A DNA stretch of 10,618 nucleotides, taken from Chloroflexota bacterium. Lineage in GTDB: Bacteria > Chloroflexota > Ktedonobacteria > Ktedonobacterales > Ktedonobacteraceae. Location: positions 1 to 10,618 of the forward strand of contig CADDYT010000188.1 in NCBI GenBank assembly GCA_902810755.1. The letters run 5' to 3'. Below are positions 1-5,263 of the stretch, in pieces. The number at the start of each line of letters is the position of its first letter. The stretch's first letter is position 1. Below the pieces are notes generated by a model that was given only the letters and a program-made list of their open reading frames with translations, searched no databases and was not told the DNA's origin. The translations under genes and the position numbers were made by a program.

Positions 1-36
1 GGGGCCGTCGTCCGCATCCTGAAGCGAATACGTTTG

Positions 37-54
37 GAGCCAGTAAAGAGACGG
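37..54. repeat. 18-bp direct repeat, left copy (candidate attachment site)
   Basis: The 18-mer GAGCCAGTAAAGAGACGG occurs here and again, exactly and in the same orientation, at 2898-2915. The match ends sharply on both sides (36 is g against t at 2897; 55 is g against t at 2916). An 18-bp exact repeat is not expected by chance in about 10 kb. The two copies bracket the recombinase gene, the toxin-antitoxin pair and the small gene at 148. By analogy with integrative elements this could be one end of an integrated element. No experiment or second genome supports this here. Confidence 0.5.
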
Positions 55-147
55 GTGTGGATCGAAACCATCCACTTATCCAGATGCACAGGTTGCGGCA
101 GCGTTCCCCAGTTGCTGCCTTGCCTTGAGATCATGCAGAGGAACACG

Positions 148-399
148 ATGTCAGATACACAGCGGCTGACCCCAGCAAAACGCAAGCGCTTGCTCAAAAC
201 CTTCGGCCCGTGCCCGGCAGGTTACACCAACGAGGACCTCGAACGCTTTCTCGATTTGCTCTACGGCATGTACAGCCACATCTCTACCATGACCGAACTG
301 CGTCACATTGTCGTCAGCGATCCCTTTGATCGCTCACAGATACCTCGACAGCTCAAACTTACCGAGCTTGCTGAATGGCTTGAGGCGCTTATCGCTTAG
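148..399 (+). CDS. Small protein of unknown function, 83 aa
   Basis: I do not recognise this protein. The chosen start is the ATG at 148, preceded by a weak AGAGGA-like site at 136-141; an in-frame ATG at 133 would add five residues. The frame is open further left to the window edge, so a longer or fused protein cannot be excluded, but the upstream reading has no recognisable content and runs through the 18-bp repeat at 37-54. The product is basic at its N-terminus (residues 8-17 are rich in Lys and Arg) and predicted to be mostly helical, ending in a Leu/Glu/Ala-rich segment. No membrane segment or signal peptide is visible. It lies 115 bases upstream of the toxin-antitoxin operon, which has its own promoter, and so may be cargo of the putative integrated element. 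Confidence 0.5.
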   Translation: MSDTQRLTPAKRKRLLKTFGPCPAGYTNEDLERFLDLLYGMYSHISTMTELRHIVVSDPFDRSQIPRQLKLTELAEWLEALIA

Positions 400-452
400 G
401 GGAAAGTCTTTCTCGTTTCTCATCTACAGACAATCGAATGAGGGGCATCAAC

Positions 453-482
453 ATGACAGATGCTGTCTGCCTGTGCTATACT
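453..482 (+). promoter_or_regulatory. Candidate promoter of the toxin-antitoxin operon
   Basis: A -35-like ATGACA (453-458) is separated by 18 bp from an extended -10, TGC followed by TATACT (474-482). This would start transcription near 489, about 26 bases before the antitoxin ATG. A strong GGAGG lies at 495-499, unusually far (15 bases) from the ATG at 515, with a second AGAGAG at 504-509 at better spacing. Toxin-antitoxin promoters are often repressed by their own complex, but no clear operator palindrome is visible here. Confidence 0.5.
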
Positions 483-514
483 TACAAGGACAAAGGAGGT
501 ACAAGAGAGCGAAG

Positions 515-778
515 ATGGCAGAGCAGATCGAACAAGCAGCACCATTAAGCAGTGATTTCGCCCAGCCTTTGATCGGCATTCCCTTTGCGGAAAACGGCCA
601 TGAGATCATCCGCTACTTTAGCGACGAAGCAGCGGCAGACGCGGCAGTTCGTGAGCAGGCAATTCAACAGGCGGTGAATCTGGCTGGCAGTTGGGGGGAT
701 CTGGATTGGGACGAGATGGAAGCCGCCCTTGAGCGTATTCGCCACGAAAGCCCGCTGACCCCACCTATTACGCTATGA
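515..778 (+). CDS. Antitoxin of a VapBC-like toxin-antitoxin pair, 87 aa
   Basis: This small acidic protein lies directly upstream of a PIN-domain toxin gene and overlaps it by four bases (ATGA at 775-778), the usual antitoxin-first layout. The start at 515 follows GGAGG (495-499) and AGAGAG (504-509). The frame is open further upstream but without start-site support. The C-terminal third (about residues 59-87), with a Gly-Ser-Trp-Gly-Asp-Leu-Asp-Trp segment followed by an Arg-His-Glu-Ser tail, resembles what I recall of Chloroflexota antitoxins paired with PIN toxins. In such pairs this end commonly wraps the toxin and blocks its active site. No clear AbrB, RHH or HTH DNA-binding fold is evident in the N-terminal part. 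Assignment rests mainly on gene order; function is inferred. Confidence 0.65.
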   Translation: MAEQIEQAAPLSSDFAQPLIGIPFAENGHEIIRYFSDEAAADAAVREQAIQQAVNLAGSWGDLDWDEMEAALERIRHESPLTPPITL

Positions 779-1244
779 GACGCTACCTGCTCGATACAGG
801 CCCTCTTGGAGCTTACCTGCACGGTCGGCAGCCTGCCGTCGACCTGATTGTTCCCTGGATCAGGCGCGGGGAAGCGGCAACCAGTATCCTGGTCTATGGT
901 GAGATCATCGAATCCATCAAGAGCCTGCGCGACTATCCCGCCAAGTATCTGGGGCTGAGAGCCCTGCTTGGCGCAATGTATCCCTATTTTCTCACCTACG
1001 CCATCATGGAACGCTACGCTGACATCCGCCGGGCTCTCCGTCCTCCTCATGGCCCTGGTCTGATTGGTGATATCGATACGCTGATTGCGCCGCCACCGCT
1101 CTAGAACGCAATTTGACCGTCGTGACCACCGATAGCGATTATGAGCGCGTGCCGGGCCTCAAGGTCCGACGCATCTCGCTCAAACGGGTGCAGGGAGAGT
1201 GGAGTACACAATCCCCGTTGTTTCAAGAAACCGTTCTTTCATGA
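775..1244 (+). pseudogene. PIN-domain (VapC-like) toxin, disrupted by a -1 frameshift
   Basis: The frame from 775 stops at 1102-1104 after 109 residues, inside the PIN fold. Moving to the next frame at about 1087-1091 restores a continuous family-like sequence (Ala-Ala-Thr-Ala-Leu-Glu-Arg, then a Thr-Thr-Asp-Ser-Asp motif) that runs to the stop at 1242-1244. One missing G near GCGCCGCC explains this exactly, and the repaired product of about 156 residues has normal PIN length. PIN toxins are Mg-dependent ribonucleases using a cluster of acidic residues. Here Asp7, Glu43 and Asp100/Asp102 remain before the break, while the Thr-Thr-Asp-Ser-Asp acids and the last strand are lost. The toxin as written should therefore be inactive, unless this is a sequencing error or a ribosome shifts frame. 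The antitoxin upstream is intact. Confidence 0.75.
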
Positions 1245-1254
1245 GCCAGCCCCT

Positions 1255-1295
1255 CCGTTCCCGTCAGCCTCTGAGAGTATCCCTGAGAGGAACGG
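1255..1295. repeat. Inverted repeat between the convergent toxin and recombinase genes
   Basis: CCGTTCC (1255-1261) is complementary to GGAACGG (1289-1295), with a competing inner pairing CCTCT/AGAGG. The element sits in the roughly 115-base gap between the restored toxin stop (1244) and the recombinase stop (1359). It could act as a weak terminator for either gene, but there is no T tract and the loop is long. Nothing else is visible in this gap. Confidence 0.25.
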
Positions 1296-1358
1296 ACTGC
1301 AATCTGCCTGCTCCAGTATTCGCAGCCCGTTCCCTACAGCTAGGCTTTCAGTTCGCGT

Positions 1359-2648
1359 TTAATCGCCCGACTTCCTCCCTCGCTCCCTGGCCTGAAAGCC
1401 TCGTCGCCGCTTCTCTTTAGGCCCTGGCATGCGCGAGGGCAGGTGATCGCCCGGGCTGTACTTGCGTTTCTGGGATTGGATGGTCTCATCGTTCATGTGC
1501 ATGTAGTTCTTCACGGTGGTCATATCCTCATGCCCCAGCAGTTCCTGCAAGCTGAAGGGGTCGTTGCCCAGCACCAGGTAGCGAATGGCGAAGGAATGGC
1601 GGAAGATGTGTGGGCTGATGCGCTTGTCGGTGATGCCCGCTCGCTGCTTGATGCGCCTGAAGAGTAGTGTGACCCCATTCCTGGTCAGCGGCAGGCGCGT
1701 CTCGGAGAGAAAGAGGTGGTCCTCGCCAGCGCTTCCCCACTCAGCCAGTTCCTCCTCGTCGGGCCGGTAGCGATCCAGGTAGTAGAGCAGGTTGCGCAGG
1801 CAGTTGCTGCCCAGGGCGATACGCCGCTCCTTGGATCCCTTGCCGGTCACGGTCAGCACGCCGTGTTTGCGGTCAAAGTCTCCCAGTCGCAGCCCACACA
1901 GTTCCGAGACGCGGATGCCTGTGTCATAGAGCACCCACAGGATGGCCCGGTTGCGCACGGCAGCCCGTTCGGCGAAGGGGCCCGATTCATGGGGAGGCGT
2001 GCAGGCCAGCAGCAGCCGCTCGAACTCGTCGGCGTCGATGGTCTGGATCAGTGGTTTGCCGACCTTGGGGAAGGTCACACGGTCAAAGGGATTGCCCGTG
2101 ATGAGTTCGCGTCGTACTAGCCAGTGGAAGAAGGCGCGGGCCGAACGGGCGTAGGTCTGGATCGAGCGCTCCGAGCGGGGTTTGCCTCGGCTGCCGGGCG
2201 TGGTGCGCATGTGGGCGAGCCAGCCGTTGAGGTCGGGAGCATCGATGTCCTCGATCAGGCTGATCTTGCGCTCCTTCTCCAAGTAGGCTCGCAGGAGCCC
2301 GAGTGCTATGCGGTGCCATTCGATCGTTTTGGGGCTATGGTTGCCACCAGCGTGATCGAGCAGGTAGTCGGCGATGGCCTGCTCAATCGTCGTTCCCCGG
2401 CGGCTGCCAGGCCGTTCTCTCCCTCGCTTGCCCGTTGCAGGCGACGGTTTGGTTTTCGCCGTCTGCTCTGCACTGTGTCGGCGCTCCTCAGCCTGGGCGT
2501 CCAGTTTGGCGCGCTGGGCGCTGGCGCGCGCCTCGGTCACCTTGCGCGAGCCGCTGGAGCGCCCTTTGGTCGATTTCGCTGTCGACTGGAGCAGCATGTC
2601 TGCTGCATTCTGCGCGTTTTTTTGGTTCTGTGGGTCTTTTGTAAACAT
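1359..2648 (-). CDS. Tyrosine recombinase/integrase (XerC/D-like), 429 aa
   Basis: This DNA strand-exchange enzyme has the complete phage-integrase catalytic set: Arg246 (TGIRVSEL), Lys270 (VTGKGSKERR), His347 and Arg350 (HIFRHSF), His373 (LGHEDM) and the nucleophile Tyr382 (NYMHM). Residues about 87-185 form a SAM-like, core-binding N-terminal domain, and about 203-390 the catalytic domain. The first 85 residues are an extra Lys/Arg/Ala/Gln-rich extension, likely disordered or DNA-binding, and residues 405-429 form a basic tail. The ATG at 2648 is chosen because AAAGGAGG lies nine bases upstream; an open extension to 2882 reads through tandem repeats and lacks such a site. It is convergent with the toxin and starts about 280 bases from tRNA-Gly, typical of integrases of tRNA-associated elements. 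A Xer-type housekeeping role is less likely given the accessory setting. Confidence 0.93.
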   Translation of the reverse strand: MFTKDPQNQKNAQNAADMLLQSTAKSTKGRSSGSRKVTEARASAQRAKLDAQAEERRHSAEQTAKTKPSPATGKRGRERPGSRRGTTIEQAIADYLLDHAGGNHSPKTIEWHRIALGLLRAYLEKERKISLIEDIDAPDLNGWLAHMRTTPGSRGKPRSERSIQTYARSARAFFHWLVRRELITGNPFDRVTFPKVGKPLIQTIDADEFERLLLACTPPHESGPFAERAAVRNRAILWVLYDTGIRVSELCGLRLGDFDRKHGVLTVTGKGSKERRIALGSNCLRNLLYYLDRYRPDEEELAEWGSAGEDHLFLSETRLPLTRNGVTLLFRRIKQRAGITDKRISPHIFRHSFAIRYLVLGNDPFSLQELLGHEDMTTVKNYMHMNDETIQSQKRKYSPGDHLPSRMPGPKEKRRRGFQARERGRKSGD

Positions 2649-2657
2649 GGTGTTACG

Positions 2658-2665
2658 CCTCCTTT
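2658..2665 (-). promoter_or_regulatory. Ribosome binding site fixing the recombinase start
   Basis: The complement reads AAAGGAGG, a near-perfect Shine-Dalgarno sequence nine bases before the ATG at 2648. It decides this start over the upstream in-frame ATG at 2882, whose extra codons are just a reading of the 2713-2819 repeats. Confidence 0.85.
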
Positions 2666-2712
2666 GGGGCTTCTGATGCTTCGGGAGGCAAGCAGGAGAT
2701 GAGAGGGGACGA

Positions 2713-2819
2713 GGCAGGGTGTCGCGAAGTTGCGAAGGCAGGATGTCGCGTTCTCGCCAAGGCAGGATGTCGCGACGGGCGAGACAGGATGTCACCCCAA
2801 ATTGAGGCAGGATGTCGCT
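2713..2819. repeat. Five iteron-like copies of a 14-bp motif upstream of the recombinase
   Basis: The motif GGCAGGATGTCGCG occurs exactly at 2737-2750 and 2761-2774. It occurs with one change at 2713-2726 (GGCAGGGTGTCGCG) and 2806-2819 (last base T), and with three changes at 2783-2796 (GACAGGATGTCACC). Starts are 24, 24, 22 and 23 bp apart, about two helical turns, so all copies face the same side of the DNA. The 2783 copy contains a short palindrome (GACA-GGA-TGTC). The array lies 65-171 bases upstream of the recombinase ATG. Candidate roles are arm-type binding sites of the recombinase, operators for its control, or sites for an accessory protein. Repeated sites at the end of a former insertion sequence are another possibility. 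All roles are inferred. Confidence 0.8.
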
Positions 2820-2897
2820 GGACACCTTTTGACACAACATAAAACCGCCTGCTTGCTGACTCTCTCGCCGCTCGCTTGCCACGAAGCGGCTTCTGGT

Positions 2898-2915
2898 GAG
2901 CCAGTAAAGAGACGG
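2898..2915. repeat. 18-bp direct repeat, right copy (candidate attachment site)
   Basis: This is an exact second copy of the 18-mer at 37-54. It lies 12 bp beyond the 3' end of the tRNA-Gly gene, between the tRNA and the recombinase leader. Classical tRNA-targeting elements duplicate the tRNA 3' end itself. Here the repeat is outside the tRNA, so if it is an attachment core, the target is the tRNA flank. The intervening length would make an element of about 2.86 kb. Confidence 0.5.
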
Positions 2916-2927
2916 TCCATTGTTGAG

Positions 2928-2999
2928 AGCGGGAGACGGGACTCGAACCCGCGACAGCCTGCTTGGGAAGCAGGAACTCTACCACTGAGCTACTCCCGC
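2928..2999 (-). tRNA. tRNA-Gly (anticodon CCC)
   Basis: The minus strand folds as a complete cloverleaf. The acceptor stem GCGGGAG (2993-2999) pairs with CTCCCGC (2929-2935). The D arm is GCTC with loop AGTGGTA. The anticodon stem CCTGC/GCAGG encloses loop TTCCCAA, with anticodon CCC at 2965-2967. The T arm GCGGG/CCCGT encloses TTCGAGT. Position 73 is U, as expected for bacterial tRNA-Gly. CCA is not encoded. It reads GGG codons. It marks the edge of the accessory region to its left. Confidence 0.96.
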
Positions 3000-3037
3000 T
3001 TGCGATGTTTCAGCTTTCTGTGATGCTGACAGGAGTG

Positions 3038-3066
3038 ATTATAGCCGACGAAGAGACAAAAGTCAA
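3038..3066 (-). promoter_or_regulatory. tRNA-Gly promoter
   Basis: On the minus strand TTGACT (3061-3066) and a perfect TATAAT (3038-3043) are separated by exactly 17 bp. The predicted start near 3031 lies about 32 bases before the mature tRNA 5' end. This is the strongest sigma-70-like promoter seen in the window, as expected for a stable RNA gene. Confidence 0.85.
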
Positions 3067-3074
3067 GTGTTTTG

Positions 3075-3083
3075 TGCTATGAT
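3075..3083 (+). promoter_or_regulatory. Candidate extended -10 promoter of the pspA-like gene
   Basis: TGC followed by TATGAT forms an extended -10 on the plus strand. The matching -35 position (3055-3060, GACAAA) is poor. It lies beside the divergent tRNA promoter, so the two would compete for or share polymerase. The resulting leader would be about 130 bases, in which I see no clear structure. Confidence 0.4.
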
Positions 3084-3220
3084 GGCTACGAATTCGTGCT
3101 GGCTGAATCTGCCACAACTTCGCTGGAACCTGAACGTACATGTGGTAGAGATAGAAAGCAAGAAAGACAGGAGCAAGCAGAGACGTACCTGGCTTCGTCT
3201 GGGAACAGGAGGGAGAGATC

Positions 3221-3973
3221 ATGGGTCTTTTCTCACGTATCGCACAGTTTTTGCGCATTCGCACCAGCGCCGCCCTTGATAGAGCCGAGAAGCCCGGTGA
3301 GGTACTGGATTACGCATATCAGCAGCAACTTGAACAGTTGCCGAAGATTCGCCAGTCAATTGTTGAGGTGAAGACAAACGAGAAATTGCTGGAAGCGCAG
3401 ATGGAAGAGATGGTGCGGAAAATCAACAGGCTCGACCAGCAGGCACTGCAGGCGCTGCAAATGGGGCGCGAGGATCTGGCGCGGTTGGCCCTGCAAAAGA
3501 AAGAGGCGCTCCTGCCCCAGATTGCCCTGTATGAACGGCAGATTGCGCAATTGCGAGCGCAGGCAGAAAAGCTGATTGCGACAGAGCGAGCGCTGGCGGC
3601 ACGCATCGAGACGTTCCGCACGCAAAAGGAGATGGTGAAGGCGCAATATAAGGCGGCACAGGCGCAGGTGCAGGTCAACGAGATGATTACGGGCATTTCT
3701 GAGGAGATGGGCGAGATGAACCTGGCGATGCAGCGGGCGCAGGAGAAAATCTTGACCATGCAGGCCCGCGCTGATGCCCTCAATGCGCTGATCGAAGAGG
3801 GAACGCTCAGCGATCAGGCTTTGCTGCCCGGCGAAGATACGCTGGATCGCGAGTTGCGCAAGCTTTCCACGCAGCATAACGTCGAAGCCCAATTGCAGGC
3901 AATGAAACAACAATTGCAACTCGGCGGCCCCGATGCAAGGCAGAGGCAAATCGAAGGGCCTGACACCCCATAA
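3221..3973 (+). CDS. PspA/IM30 (Vipp1) family membrane-stress protein, 250 aa
   Basis: Members of this ESCRT-III-related family bind stressed membranes, form rings or rods and help hold the proton gradient. The start (Met-Gly-Leu-Phe-Ser-Arg) opens an amphipathic helix (residues 1-20), the family's usual membrane anchor. Residues about 27-190 form a long coiled coil rich in Gln, Glu, Ala and Lys with an EEM-containing hairpin region, as in PspA, followed by a flexible acidic and Gln-rich end. Length matches the family (about 220-260). AGGAGGG at 3207-3213 supports the ATG at 3221. It is a single gene, divergent from tRNA-Gly and ending at a strong hairpin. No PspB, PspC, PspF or LiaRS homologue is adjacent, so regulation is unknown. 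The symbol is withheld because PspA and Vipp1 types cannot be separated by eye. Confidence 0.9.
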   Translation: MGLFSRIAQFLRIRTSAALDRAEKPGEVLDYAYQQQLEQLPKIRQSIVEVKTNEKLLEAQMEEMVRKINRLDQQALQALQMGREDLARLALQKKEALLPQIALYERQIAQLRAQAEKLIATERALAARIETFRTQKEMVKAQYKAAQAQVQVNEMITGISEEMGEMNLAMQRAQEKILTMQARADALNALIEEGTLSDQALLPGEDTLDRELRKLSTQHNVEAQLQAMKQQLQLGGPDARQRQIEGPDTP

Positions 3974-3974
3974 A

Positions 3975-4036
3975 GGAAATACGGGGGCGAGCAGGCTATC
4001 CGGCAAGGGAATGACCTGCTCGCCCCCAGGGTTTCC
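3975..4036. terminator. Strong hairpin between convergent genes, likely bidirectional terminator
   Basis: GGGGGCGAGCAGG (3983-3995) pairs perfectly with CCTGCTCGCCCCC (4015-4027), giving 13 uninterrupted, mostly G-C pairs around a 19-base loop. An outer GGAAA/TTTCC pairing (3975-3979 with 4032-4036) extends it. It starts one base after the pspA-like stop and ends ten bases before the stop of the opposing gene. There is no long T tract on either strand, so it may act as a barrier or RNA 3' stabiliser as much as a classical intrinsic terminator. Confidence 0.7.
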
Positions 4037-4045
4037 TGTACTGCG

Positions 4046-4399
4046 CTACGCCTTCTTTTTGTTGGCTCGCTCCTTCTGCGCTTTGTAGTACGATTTTGGC
4101 TTCGGGCGGCGCTCCGTCTCCTCATAGGCTGCCGGGGCGGCGTCTTCGCGCGCGGCCACCTCTGTCTCGTCGCGCTCGCTCAACAACTCTTGCAGGTCAT
4201 TGTAAATATTATAGTTGTCGATGACTTCGCGCATGTGCAGCATCCGATGCAAGACTTGAGAACGACTGATGTTTGATTTCTCGTGTTGCATTGGCTCCGT
4301 CTTGCGCAAAAGCATATCCACGAGATCCATGCTATCATCATGAGCGCCGATATTTTCAAGTTGTTCACGCACCGCCTGTAATTGCTGGTATAAGTTCAT
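4046..4399 (-). CDS. Small helical protein of unknown function, 117 aa
   Basis: I do not recognise this protein. GGAGGGAG just upstream of the ATG supports the start. Residues 1-75 look like a continuous helical, partly amphipathic domain with repeated Leu/Met/Ile spacing and paired acidic and basic residues. Residues about 76-95 are a Glu/Ala-rich acidic linker, and the last 22 residues are strongly basic (Lys, Arg, Tyr-Tyr-Lys), ending in four Lys/Ala residues, which suggests contact with nucleic acid or ribosome. There is no signal peptide or membrane segment. It has its own promoter just downstream of the PHP gene, but read-through from the kinase-PHP operon is also possible. It is convergent with the pspA-like gene, sharing a terminator hairpin. 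Confidence 0.75.
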   Translation of the reverse strand: MNLYQQLQAVREQLENIGAHDDSMDLVDMLLRKTEPMQHEKSNISRSQVLHRMLHMREVIDNYNIYNDLQELLSERDETEVAAREDAAPAAYEETERRPKPKSYYKAQKERANKKKA

Positions 4400-4451
4400 A
4401 GAAACACTCCCTCCGGTTGCTGAATGACCTGTTCTCCCATCTACGCCCCTA

Positions 4452-4480
4452 ATGGTAACATAGCCTGATTACGCCGTCAA
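4452..4480 (-). promoter_or_regulatory. Candidate promoter of the 117-aa gene
   Basis: On the minus strand TTGACG (4475-4480) and TACCAT (4452-4457) are 17 bp apart, and TGT before the -10 makes it an extended type. The -35 begins only four bases after the PHP gene stop codon (4485-4487 on the minus strand), so the 117-aa gene may be separately controlled although it lies behind the kinase-PHP operon. Confidence 0.5.
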
Positions 4481-4484
4481 ATAT

Positions 4485-5261
4485 CTATGACCGCTCTCTG
4501 AGAGAGCGAGCGATGCGGCGCGGCGGGTCGACGAACCAGCTCCAGGCGCATTGAGCGACATAGACGGGGACGGGCAGGCGGGTCGGGGGAGCCTCCTGGC
4601 CGCCGGGGCGTGTGGTGCGCTCAAGGATGGCGCGACGCAGGTCATCGGGCGTTGTGCCGGGAAAGAGGGTGTAGGCGGAGCCGATATGCTGCCAGAAATG
4701 GGCATCGCTGCCGCCGGTCTCGGCAAACTGCCACCGGTGATTGCAGGCGCGCACAACAGAGCGCATCGAGGCATTGGCAGGCGAGGGATTGTAGAGTTCG
4801 ATGCCGTCGATGGGGTAGTCTTTGTCCAGCAGTTCGTCGATCTTTGCGCGGCTCAGGCTGGGAACCAGCCGCCCCAGTGGGTGGGGAACAATGACAAGGC
4901 CTCCTTGCTCTTTGATGGCCTCGATACTCTCTTCCACCGGGCGCATCGCTCTGGGCGCTTTCTTGATAAACAGGCCCAGCAGATGGCCCTGGCGCGTACT
5001 GACCTCCACGCCGGTAATCATCTGCAAGGGAGTATCCTGTCGCGCCAGCAGTTCGGCAACGCGCTGCGCTCCCTCCGTATGGTCGTGGTCGGTCACGGCG
5101 ATCAGGCGCAGGCCCTGGCGCGTTGCCTCTTCAATCACGCGAGCCGGGCTGGCCCAGCCATCGCCCAGGTTGGTATGCATATGAATATCGGCGCGACTAT
5201 AGCCTGCCGGGGTGGTCAACGATGAAAAGGGATGATCTGTAGCCTGTACGCTGTTCTGCAT
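4485..5261 (-). CDS. PHP-domain metal-dependent phosphoesterase, 258 aa
   Basis: The PHP fold builds a metal centre from clustered His and Asp residues, and the motifs are present in order: His27-x-His29 (DIHMHT), Asp58-His59-Asp60-His61 (TDHDH), Glu86 (GVEVS), His93, His127 (VPHP) and Asp186-x-His188 (GGSDAH). Stand-alone PHP proteins of this size include RNase AM/YciV-type 5'-3' exonucleases and 3',5'-nucleotide bisphosphate phosphatases. The substrate cannot be told here. No signal peptide is seen, so it is probably cytoplasmic. The ATG lies two bases after the stop of the histidine kinase, and its ribosome site GGAAGAAG is inside the last kinase codons, so translation is likely coupled. 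The C-terminal 40 residues are Pro/Arg-rich and outside the core fold. Confidence 0.88.
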   Translation of the reverse strand: MQNSVQATDHPFSSLTTPAGYSRADIHMHTNLGDGWASPARVIEEATRQGLRLIAVTDHDHTEGAQRVAELLARQDTPLQMITGVEVSTRQGHLLGLFIKKAPRAMRPVEESIEAIKEQGGLVIVPHPLGRLVPSLSRAKIDELLDKDYPIDGIELYNPSPANASMRSVVRACNHRWQFAETGGSDAHFWQHIGSAYTLFPGTTPDDLRRAILERTTRPGGQEAPPTRLPVPVYVAQCAWSWFVDPPRRIARSLRERS

Positions 5262-5263
5262 GA

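Noticed and set aside
1..36. Possible end of an upstream gene at the left edge
   Set aside because: The frame is open to the edge, but 12 codons give no recognisable family and it would have to read through the repeat.
2124..2702. 192-codon plus-strand frame opposite the recombinase
   Set aside because: Shadow of the recombinase N-terminal part; no ribosome site or recognisable domain.
2713..2819. CRISPR array
   Set aside because: Units are only 14 bp with 8-10 bp gaps, copies vary, and no cas genes are present.
2829..2834. TTGACA as a rightward promoter -35
   Set aside because: No -10 at 16-18 bp, and no plus-strand gene follows before the tRNA on the opposite strand.
2649..2882. In-frame upstream extension of the recombinase to an ATG at 2882
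   Set aside because: The extra codons just translate the spaced repeats (recurring Asp-Ile-Leu-Pro), and the ATG at 2648 has a near-perfect ribosome site.
2867..2890. Hairpin downstream of tRNA-Gly as its terminator
   Set aside because: GCCGCT/AGCGGC and CGCTT/AAGCG compete, the structure is weak and no T tract follows.
2730..3023. Plus-strand frame running through the repeats and tRNA
   Set aside because: It contains repeat-derived peptides and the reverse of a tRNA gene, a common false call.
3356..4006. 216-codon minus-strand frame opposite the pspA-like gene
   Set aside because: Its Leu/Arg/His-rich content reflects the complement of the coiled-coil gene; no start support.
4493..4507. 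Palindrome GCTCTCT-G-AGAGAGC at the end of the PHP gene
   Set aside because: The one-base centre cannot form a normal hairpin loop, and it lies in an Arg/Ser-rich coding end where such sequence arises easily.
4551..5225. 224-codon plus-strand reading frame
   Set aside because: It mirrors the PHP gene on the minus strand, which has complete metal-binding motifs.
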